NCBI GenBank assembly: GCA_029263035.1
Contig: JAJCYF010000008.1
Coordinates: forward strand, 1-7,712
DNA from: Actinomycetes bacterium
Lineage (GTDB): Bacteria; Actinomycetota; CADDZG01; JAHWKV01
DNA length: 7,712 bases
Direction: 5' to 3'
The notes below the pieces were generated by a model that searched no databases, had not been told where the DNA came from, and saw only the letters and a program-made list of their open reading frames with translations. The translations under genes and the position numbers were made by a program. This document shows positions 1 to 4,740 of the stretch, in pieces. The stretch's first letter is position 1, and each line of letters starts with the position of its first letter.

Positions 1-507
1 GAAGGCCCACAAGGTCCGCCGACGCAGAGCCTTAGGGTCGAACCACATCCCAAGCCTGCCGTAGTCCACCTGCGCCTCCTCGCCGGGCGGGGGATCGTCC
101 TTCAGGACCGTCACCTGGTTGGCCCTGACCTGCTGGGCCAGCGCCACCGCAACGTAGCGGCGCAGAGTGTTCTCGCTTACTGTGAGCTTGCCCGAATCAC
201 GCAGGCGCTGGTGGACGGTGGCCAGGGTGCTGCTGGCCAACCCATCCTTGATCTCATCGTGGTGGGCGCTGCAGGCTACAAAGCCCGGTGATGCCAACTC
301 CGGAACCATCAGTTCGGGAAACCATTGCCGGGCAAGCTCAACCCACATCTCGGTGGTGATGAGAGCACCTCCAGGAACGTAGCCCGCGTCCTCGGCGGGT
401 CGCACATACTTGCTCACGGTTTCCCGGTTAACCCCGAGGCTCGTGGCCACCACCGACTTTGCCCGGCCCGAGTACCAGTGCTCCAAAATCTCTACGACAT
501 CGATCAC
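1..507 (-). CDS. istA: IS21-family transposase IstA, N-terminal part (partial)
   Basis: Transposase that cuts and joins the ends of the IS, normally with the ATPase helper IstB. The window holds 169 codons, open to the edge; family members are roughly 400-500 aa, so the C-terminal half is missing. Residues about 4-36 form a helix-turn-helix-like segment (VEILEHWYSGRAKSVVATSL, then GVNRETVSKYV), and a second DNA-binding region follows around 85-125 (LRDSGKLTVSENTLRRYVAV). The motif GEEAQVDYGRLG at 142-153 begins the RNase H-like catalytic core, with D148 as the likely first DDE aspartate. LWAF at the cut edge fits the next core strand. The start is GTG at 507, chosen because AGGAGGT lies about 9 nt upstream on the minus strand. 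No frameshift is seen, so the visible part may be functional. Confidence 0.9.
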   Translation of the reverse strand, partial: MIDVVEILEHWYSGRAKSVVATSLGVNRETVSKYVRPAEDAGYVPGGALITTEMWVELARQWFPELMVPELASPGFVACSAHHDEIKDGLASSTLATVHQRLRDSGKLTVSENTLRRYVAVALAQQVRANQVTVLKDDPPPGEEAQVDYGRLGMWFDPKALRRRTLWAF

Positions 508-518
508 TTGAAACGACC

Positions 519-525
519 TCCTTGC
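519..525 (-). promoter_or_regulatory. Ribosome binding site of istA
   Basis: The minus strand reads AAGGAGGTCGTTTCAAGTG. This is a near-perfect Shine-Dalgarno core about 9 nt before the GTG codon at 507, and it fixes the start of the transposase. Confidence 0.7.
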
Positions 526-566
526 CAACTGGACTCCTTTGCTTGGTTGCAAAGAAGCGTGGATGG

Positions 567-597
567 TTCGGAGACCGAAACGGCGGAATCACCGCCG
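567..597. repeat. Two tandem hairpins in the IS leader
   Basis: Two perfect short inverted repeats lie side by side. The first is TTCGG-AGA-CCGAA at 567-579 and the second is CGGCGG-AATCA-CCGCCG at 581-597. They lie between the repeated end boxes and istA. In the istA direction no clear T-tract follows, so a classical intrinsic terminator is not shown. Hairpins at this position in an IS leader could limit transcription entering from the interrupted gene, but that is inference. Confidence 0.4.
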
Positions 598-605
598 GCC
601 CACCG

Positions 606-702
606 CTGCTGGAATCCATGGGACAGCTCTGCTGGATTACTTGGCGGAGGACTGCTGGATTGTTTGGCAGAAACGCAGATTTACTGCTGGATTGTTTGGC
701 GG
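606..702. repeat. Repeated 19-bp boxes at the IS21 end (probable transposase binding sites)
   Basis: Three clear copies of CTGCTGGATTRYTTGGCRG lie at 629-647, 652-670 and 684-702 on the plus strand. A degenerate fourth copy starts at 606 (CTGCTGGAAT, then TGG in register). Start-to-start spacings are 23, 23 and 32 bp. The outermost box lies 6 bp inside the proposed terminus at 708. IS21-family elements are known to carry multiple end repeats thought to bind the transposase, so this is the most likely role. Confidence 0.75.
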
Positions 703-917
703 CTCACAATAAAGTCGAGATCGGTGGAAAATCGTCCTGCGTTGCCCGCCCGCAGTTTACGAAGTGCGGTGCCCCCCTTCAAAACGACGCCGAGGTCAAA
801 GAGGCCTTGATCGTGGATGTACTTGAGTGCGTAATCTTGAGCAACATCGAGCAGAGCGGCATCAGCCATGCCACGGCGGCCCTGGAAGTGGCGGGATAGG
901 TATCCCTGAGTAATCAT
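681..917 (-). pseudogene. abiEii: AbiEii-type nucleotidyltransferase toxin, truncated by the IS
   Basis: Toxin of a type IV (AbiE) toxin-antitoxin pair, a nucleotidyltransferase-fold protein. The start is ATG at 917, whose ATGA overlaps the abiEi stop; an upstream ATG at 962 would overlap abiEi further and extends beyond the family start. Residues 45-54 (VVLKGGTALR) and 62-69 (RFSTDLDF) match the family nucleotide-binding signature GG-T/S-A-L followed by a D-x-D pair. From residue 70 the sequence is IS-derived (VSRQTIQQ, then TAA at 681-683), giving a 78-residue product. Intact members are usually above 200 aa, so most of the protein is lost, including residues C-terminal to the DxD motif. 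It is judged non-functional. The rest of the gene may lie beyond the far IS end. Confidence is high for family and truncation, moderate for the exact junction. Confidence 0.85.
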
Positions 918-1693
918 CGGGCGGGAAGATTGGCGTCGTAAACGCGCCAGCGCTGGTTCCACCGCTTTCTGGAATCACGGGGCCCCAGGAAGGTGACCGG
1001 CAACCGGCTGGGGAGCATCTTCTCGATTTCTGCAGCGATGTCGTTGCGATCTGCCCACTCTGCCAGGTAGCCGAGGCGGGCTAAGGCTGTGACGCTTCGT
1101 CCTCGAGCCTCCGTAATAACGTCATCAACCCTAGCCGCCCGAAAGGTTCCTGGGAGCCAGTCGTCGCCGTTCGCCCAGTTACCCTGAGCGCTCGGCCGAA
1201 CTGCTGCCGCCACGAGCGTTGAGGCCTCGGTCAAGACCGGCAGGCCGCGTACTGATCTTGGGGCGACCCGCCAGTCAAAGCCGACCGCACGCGCATCAAG
1301 GGCTTTGGGAGGTCGCCAACCCGGCCGATGGGCGATCACGGCGGACTGAGGTTGGTGGGAGGAATGGCCCAGCTCCCAGACCGCTGATTCAAACGCCACC
1401 GCGACCGGAGATTCCGGATGGTGCTCAAGGAGCGCTCTCAGCTCGATCCAAGGGTCTCCAGCTCCAAAGGCACCTGCCCGGGACCCGGGGGCGAATTCCC
1501 AGGCGTTACGGCTCCGAAGAGGTAGTAGCCATCCGAGACGGACGAGTCTTTCCGTCACTGGGTCCACGGTTAGGCGTGGCTGGGCGAGGGCGATGATCTC
1601 GTTCAGCAGTGAGCGCGTGACTATAGAAGGTTGCCGTAGCTCAAGCTCCTCGACAATGGGAGCGAGGCTCGATGGAATAGTTCGTATTTTCAT
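914..1693 (-). CDS. abiEi: AbiEi-type antitoxin / transcriptional repressor
   Basis: Antitoxin of the type IV AbiE pair. In characterised members it has an N-terminal winged-helix domain that represses its own operon and a C-terminal antitoxin domain; it counteracts the toxin without a stable protein complex. The product is 259 aa, typical of the family. Residues about 25-68 fit the winged helix, ending in VRLGWLLPLRSRNAWEFAPG (51-70), a signature typical of actinobacterial AbiEi proteins. Residues 95-110 (SPVAVAFESAVWELGH) and 234-256 (TFLGPRD ... RWNQRWRVYDANLP) match conserved C-terminal parts. The start is ATG at 1693, preceded by AAAGGGG at 5 nt spacing. The gene overlaps abiEii by ATGA, so the two were translationally coupled. 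Codons use clearly more A/T at third positions than the jet genes, which suggests separate acquisition. The gene looks intact although its partner is broken. Confidence 0.85.
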   Translation of the reverse strand: MKIRTIPSSLAPIVEELELRQPSIVTRSLLNEIIALAQPRLTVDPVTERLVRLGWLLPLRSRNAWEFAPGSRAGAFGAGDPWIELRALLEHHPESPVAVAFESAVWELGHSSHQPQSAVIAHRPGWRPPKALDARAVGFDWRVAPRSVRGLPVLTEASTLVAAAVRPSAQGNWANGDDWLPGTFRAARVDDVITEARGRSVTALARLGYLAEWADRNDIAAEIEKMLPSRLPVTFLGPRDSRKRWNQRWRVYDANLPAR

Positions 1694-1704
1694 CTAGACC
1701 CCTT

Positions 1705-1756
1705 TGACGCATTAATGTTACGTCATAAGCGTTGCGATGAAAACGTCTTAGCAACG
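1705..1756 (-). promoter_or_regulatory. Candidate abiE promoter and autoregulatory operator
   Basis: Two inverted repeats lie upstream of abiEi. One has arms TGACG (1705-1709) and CGTCA (1721-1725). The other has arms CGTTGC (1730-1735) and GCAACG (1751-1756). On the minus strand a plausible promoter overlaps both: TTTTCA (1743-1738), a 17-bp spacer, then TAACAT (1720-1715), each matching 4 of 6 consensus bases. AbiEi proteins are known to bind paired inverted repeats in their own promoter and repress it, which fits this layout. The assignment is inferred from position and symmetry only. Confidence 0.4.
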
Positions 1757-1850
1757 ATTCTTCAGTGCCAATCATTAGCCGCCCCGGAAGGCTAGGAAGC
1801 GCAACTACCCCGCAGCTCCCTGGGCGTTCTGGATCGCCCGCTACTCGACG

Positions 1851-1884
1851 GGACCCGAGTTTGCCGCGGTTGCCGGTCGGGTCC
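1851..1884. repeat. 34-bp dyad with 8-bp perfect arms
   Basis: GGACCCGA at 1851-1858 is the reverse complement of TCGGGTCC at 1877-1884, separated by 18 bp. The left arm can alternatively pair with the sequence before it, because ACTCG at 1843-1847 complements CGAGT at 1856-1860. Two mutually exclusive structures are therefore possible if the region is transcribed. The role is unknown. Confidence 0.5.
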
Positions 1885-1973
1885 AAGGCACCGAGGCATG
1901 CGACCCCCGGCGGCCACGCCGACGCAGAACTGTCCGCCCGGGTCGGAAGGCATCGGCTTTCGATCTGCCGTCC

Positions 1974-2032
1974 ACTCTCGACAAAAGGGCAGGAAACCTG
2001 CAGTTTTGTCGGTGCCGGGAGTTACTCTCGAC
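1974..2032 (+). repeat. 9-bp direct repeat ACTCTCGAC, two copies
   Basis: ACTCTCGAC occurs at 1974-1982 and again at 2024-2032, exactly 50 bp apart start to start. The first copy overlaps the left arm of the dyad at 1979. A shorter relative, ACTCGAC, lies at 1843-1849. Repeats spaced near an integral number of helical turns just ahead of an operon suggest protein binding sites, but chance cannot be excluded. Confidence 0.4.
1979..2011. promoter_or_regulatory. 33-bp compound dyad upstream of jetA
   Basis: Outer arms CGACAAAA (1979-1986) and TTTTGTCG (2004-2011) pair perfectly. Inner arms GCAGG (1989-1993) and CCTGC (1997-2001) flank an AAA loop, and a 2x2 mismatch separates the two stems. It ends 57 bp before the jetA ATG. 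It could be an operator for a dimeric repressor or, if transcribed, an RNA hairpin. The U-tract is part of the stem and only four long, so a simple terminator is less likely. No regulator gene for it is seen in the window. Confidence 0.55.
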
Positions 2033-2041
2033 GCAACTCCA

Positions 2042-2047
2042 TAGGAT
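2042..2047 (+). promoter_or_regulatory. Possible -10 element of the jet operon
   Basis: TAGGAT at 2042-2047 fits the TAnnnT -10 pattern accepted by high-GC bacteria and would give a leader of about 15 nt. No good -35 is seen 16-19 bp upstream. The same TAG at 2042-2044 is an in-frame stop that rules out a longer jetA. Weak evidence. Confidence 0.2.
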
Positions 2048-2068
2048 CGAGGATCTGGTAGGCAGACA

Positions 2069-3592
2069 ATGAGCGAAGCACAGACACCACATCATCAAAC
2101 GGCTGAGCTGAGGGTCTTCAGCTATGCGGTCGCCGACAAGTCCGACCTCTACGTGGCGGTGGTCGAAGCCCTGACGCTGGCCCGGGAGCGATTCCGGCTC
2201 CAGCTGCGGCCTTCCGAGCTGGTGCGGGACCTTAGGGTGGCCGGACTCGACCCCTCGGCAGAAGAGGTGGGCGCCGCCCTGGAGCAGCTGGCCGCCTGGG
2301 GCAACGTCACGCACTTCTACGACTCGTCGGCCCCCGAGACTCTGGCCGAGTTCTACAGCAAGCGCTATCTGTATCAACTCACCCAAGCCGGTTGGACCGC
2401 CCACGAGGGGGTCCGGAAGGTGCGCAGCAGCGGGCTTGGGGCGTCCGGACGGCTCTCCGGCGTCCTGCTCCCCGCGATCGTTGAACGGCTGGAAGCGCTC
2501 CGGGTGGCGGGCGAGGAACGGCCTCGGGACGGCGCCCGGCTCCTCAGCCTCTTCACCGACCTGTTCGCGGTCTTCGGAGAGTTCGCGGACAACTCCGCCC
2601 GCTATATGAGCGACCTCTCGGTGCAGGTCAGCGACCTGGCGGCCGACGACGACCGCTTTCTGGCATACAAGCAGGCCGTGCTGGCGTACTTGAACGACTT
2701 CGTCGCCCGCTTTGCCGAGATGCTGCCCCGGATCCAGAGCCTGGTGAAGGTTCTGGAGGGCACTGCGGGAACGTTGCAGGCGGCGGCCGCCGAGTCCGAC
2801 ACCGCCCCCACTCTGGCGGGACCGGACCAGAGCCCGCTCGACGACCTGCATCAGAAGTGGTCCGGCGTGACCGGCTGGTTCCTGGCGGCCGACGACCAGG
2901 TCCCGGTCGCCGAGTCCCTGCGATTCGCCATGCTGGAAGCGCTGAACCGGATCCTGATGGCGGTCGGGCGCCTGAACGAGCGGCATCTGCGCCGGGCGTC
3001 ACGGGAGGCGGACTTCCTTCAACTGGCCCGCTGGTTCGCCACCTTGGACGACGCCGGTGCCCACGCGCTGTGGGATCGTGCCTTCGGACTGTGGGGCGCC
3101 CGCCACTTCTTCCAGACCGCAGGGGACGAGGAGGTGGAGCGCCGGCGCAGCTTCTGGGAGGCCGAGCCCGCGGACATCGCCCCGCGTCTGCGGGCCACCG
3201 GGCGCCGCGCCCAGGCCGGGCGGCCGGGCACCGGGGCCGACTACCGGGCGGTCAAGCTGGCCCGGGTGGCCGCCATGCGGGCTCTCCACGCCCAGGCCGC
3301 AGCCGCCGCGGGCAGGCTTGCCGGCTGCACGCCGGCCCGGCTCAGCGACCTGCGGGAGCTGGACCACCACGAGTTCGCCCAGTTCCTCGCCCTGGTGGAC
3401 GCAGCCCTGTCGGTTCGCCCGCAGCCGGACGGGAGCCGGGCCGCGGCCACCCCCCTGGTCAGCGTCCGCCTGCGACCGGTCCCCGGAGATCACCGCGCCA
3501 CCATCCGGACCCCGTCGGGCAAGCTGGACTGCCCGGACCAGATCCTGTCGATCTTCCTGGCGCAGCCTGCCGACGCCCAGGCGCTGGCGTGA
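2069..3592 (+). CDS. jetA: Wadjet JetA, kleisin-like subunit (TIGR02677 / DUF2397 family)
   Basis: Predicted MukF-like kleisin of a Wadjet anti-plasmid SMC complex, bridging the JetC ATPase heads and carrying JetB. The product is 507 aa, in the family's usual range. The N-terminal part (about 15-120) resembles a winged-helix region, with FSYAVADKSDLYVAVVEALT at 17-36, ERFRLQLRPSEL at 40-51 and SKRYLYQLTQAGW at 97-109, the last a hallmark of the family. A helical middle part follows (LFTDLFAVFGEFADNSARYM at 161-180 and on to about 230), then a long helical region and a C-terminal segment ending near 500. The start is the first ATG after an in-frame TAG at 2042, preceded by a weak GGTAGG. Its stop overlaps the jetB start in GTGA. 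Assignment rests on recognised family motifs plus the jetB and jetC neighbours. Confidence 0.88.
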   Translation: MSEAQTPHHQTAELRVFSYAVADKSDLYVAVVEALTLARERFRLQLRPSELVRDLRVAGLDPSAEEVGAALEQLAAWGNVTHFYDSSAPETLAEFYSKRYLYQLTQAGWTAHEGVRKVRSSGLGASGRLSGVLLPAIVERLEALRVAGEERPRDGARLLSLFTDLFAVFGEFADNSARYMSDLSVQVSDLAADDDRFLAYKQAVLAYLNDFVARFAEMLPRIQSLVKVLEGTAGTLQAAAAESDTAPTLAGPDQSPLDDLHQKWSGVTGWFLAADDQVPVAESLRFAMLEALNRILMAVGRLNERHLRRASREADFLQLARWFATLDDAGAHALWDRAFGLWGARHFFQTAGDEEVERRRSFWEAEPADIAPRLRATGRRAQAGRPGTGADYRAVKLARVAAMRALHAQAAAAAGRLAGCTPARLSDLRELDHHEFAQFLALVDAALSVRPQPDGSRAAATPLVSVRLRPVPGDHRATIRTPSGKLDCPDQILSIFLAQPADAQALA

Positions 3593-4740
3593 GCGAAGAT
3601 TTCCGCCAAGCGGTCCGCGCGTTGATAGCGTCGCCCTTGATGGGCAGCGAGACGGAGTCGCTGGCCGGGGTCCGCGGGCACCGCCAGGAGCTCGAGCGCT
3701 TTTTCGGCGAAGAGCTCGGCTACCGGCTGGAAGCCTCCCAACCGGGGCTGGCCAGGCTGGCCAAGGTGCCGGGGCCAGGTCACCAGCCGCGCGGGCTGAC
3801 CCGCGGCACCAAGCGCTTCACTGCACGGCGCTACGCCCTGGTCTGCCTGGTGCTCGCGGCTGCGGAGACCGCCGGCGAGCGCACCACCGCGAACCGGCTG
3901 TTCCAGGAAGTGGCCGCGCGCGCCGGCGCCATTGAGGGGTTCGCCTTCTCCACCGAGACGGCTACTGACCGGCGCGCCTTCATCCAGGCGGTGCGTGCGG
4001 TCCAGGGCATGGGGGTCCTGGAGCTCGCCGAGGGCGAGGAGGAGCGCTTCGCCCGGGCGGAGGAGGGGGCCGATGCCCTGTACCGGGTGGACCGCGATCG
4101 CCTGGCGCTGATCCCCACCACCTCCCTGCCGCCCTCGCTGTACTCCTCCCCGGATGAGATGCCCGCAGATCGCTATCCCGAGACTGAGGAGGGCCGGTTG
4201 CGCCGGCGGCGGCACCGGGTCACGCAGGCGCTCGTGGAGGAACCCGTCGTCTACCTCGAGGACCTGGAGCAGGACGAGATCGACTACCTCAACTCGCAAC
4301 GGCCGCGGCTGGAGAGGCTTCTGCGGGAGAAGGTCGGCCTGACCCTGGAGGTCCGGGCCGAGGGCTGGGTCACCGTCGACGAGGATCAGGAGCTCTCCGA
4401 CATCTCCTGGCCCGAGTACTCCACCCACCACGCGGCCGCCCTGCGGATCTGCGACGAGCTGCGGCGGCGGCGCCTTGCCGGAGCTGGGTCGGTCTGGCCG
4501 GAGGACGAGGTGGCCGGCTTCGTCGCCGAGTTGGCCGACGAGTACGAAGGCTACTGGCGCCAGGATGCCCAGACCCCGGCCGGCACGGCACTGCTGACCG
4601 CGGAGGCGATCGATCTCCTGGAGGCCCTGCGGCTGGTAGAACGGCAGCAGGACGGCATAGCTGCCCGCCACGGTGCCGGCCGATTCGCCTCAACCGCTGC
4701 GCTGGACCCGCCGGCCCCCGCCGTCCAGGAGGAATTGTGA
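3589..4740 (+). CDS. jetB: Wadjet JetB, MukE-like subunit (TIGR02678 / DUF2398 family)
   Basis: Predicted MukE-like winged-helix subunit that binds the kleisin JetA in the loop-extruding complex. The product is 383 aa, as expected. Conserved stretches are the N-terminal ALIASPLMGSETESLAGVRG (11-30) with HRQELERFF, TKRFTARRYALVCLVLAAAE (74-93), and VVYLEDLEQDEIDYLNSQR (220-238), followed by LERLLREKVGLTLEVRAEGW (241-260). The open frame extends far upstream to 2857, but that stretch is only a shadow of jetA. GTG at 3589 is preferred because it gives a family-like N terminus and overlaps the jetA stop by 4 nt. There is no clear Shine-Dalgarno before it, so translation probably depends on coupling to jetA. 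The stop overlaps the jetC start in the same way. Confidence 0.88.
   Translation: MSEDFRQAVRALIASPLMGSETESLAGVRGHRQELERFFGEELGYRLEASQPGLARLAKVPGPGHQPRGLTRGTKRFTARRYALVCLVLAAAETAGERTTANRLFQEVAARAGAIEGFAFSTETATDRRAFIQAVRAVQGMGVLELAEGEEERFARAEEGADALYRVDRDRLALIPTTSLPPSLYSSPDEMPADRYPETEEGRLRRRRHRVTQALVEEPVVYLEDLEQDEIDYLNSQRPRLERLLREKVGLTLEVRAEGWVTVDEDQELSDISWPEYSTHHAAALRICDELRRRRLAGAGSVWPEDEVAGFVAELADEYEGYWRQDAQTPAGTALLTAEAIDLLEALRLVERQQDGIAARHGAGRFASTAALDPPAPAVQEEL
4727..4732 (+). promoter_or_regulatory. Ribosome binding site of jetC
   Basis: AGGAGG lies inside the end of jetB, only 4 nt before the GTG at 4737. It supports that start. Of the two internal junctions of the operon, only this one has a clear Shine-Dalgarno, so jetC may also initiate independently. 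Confidence 0.6.

Larger units (their letters stand above)
1..708 (-). mobile_element. IS21-family insertion sequence, one end (partial)
   Basis: This is the istA-proximal end of an IS21-like element; the remainder, with the other terminus and any istB, lies left of the window. The terminus is placed at about 708 because the minus strand reads TGTGAGCCGCCAAAC from there inward, which starts with TG as IS21 ends usually do. The abiEii reading frame also stops resembling its family at the same point. Just inside the terminus are repeated 19-bp boxes, a known property of IS21-family ends, followed by a strong ribosome binding site and the transposase gene. The end could be off by 2 bp, since a second TG begins at 706. 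The target-site duplication cannot be checked because the other end is missing. Confidence 0.85.
1694..2068. other. Divergent intergenic region between abiE and jet operons
   Basis: These 375 bp separate the divergent abiEi and jetA starts. No convincing gene is present. The open frames across it (for example 1765-2061 plus, 1641-1886 minus) have low-complexity, Arg/Pro/Ser-rich translations with no recognisable family. What it does hold is abiE operator-like repeats at its left end, a 34-bp dyad at 1851-1884, a 33-bp compound dyad at 1979-2011, and 9-bp direct repeats at 1974 and 2024. No tRNA or other RNA gene was recognised. Confidence 0.7.

Noticed and set aside
606..702. Possible CRISPR-like repeat array
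   Set aside because: Repeats are 19 bp with gaps of only 4-13 bp, too short for spacers, and they lie at an IS terminus where transposase sites are expected.
325..899. Overlapping plus-strand open frames at 325-810 and 459-899
   Set aside because: They run antisense across istA, the IS end repeats and abiEii, cross the IS/host junction, and have no recognisable family.
1861..1930. Possible tRNA or attachment site in the GC-rich spacer
   Set aside because: No cloverleaf arms or T-loop consensus could be found, only a GGTCGGGTCC stretch that belongs to the 34-bp dyad.
1979..2011. Intrinsic terminator upstream of jetA
   Set aside because: The T-run is only four long and is itself part of the stem, and no gene ends just upstream on either strand. 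A terminator is possible but not supported.
1765..2061. 98-codon plus-strand frame ending 7 nt before jetA
   Set aside because: Arg/Pro/Ser-rich translation without family resemblance, no good ribosome binding site, and it spans the intergenic dyads.
1841..2986. 381-codon minus-strand frame
   Set aside because: It is antisense to jetA, a typical shadow frame of high-GC coding sequence, and covers the promoter region too.
2857..3588. Longer N-terminal extension of jetB starting at 2857
   Set aside because: The upstream part lies out of frame within jetA, is Gly/Pro/Arg-rich and unlike the family; GTG 3589 gives the expected length.
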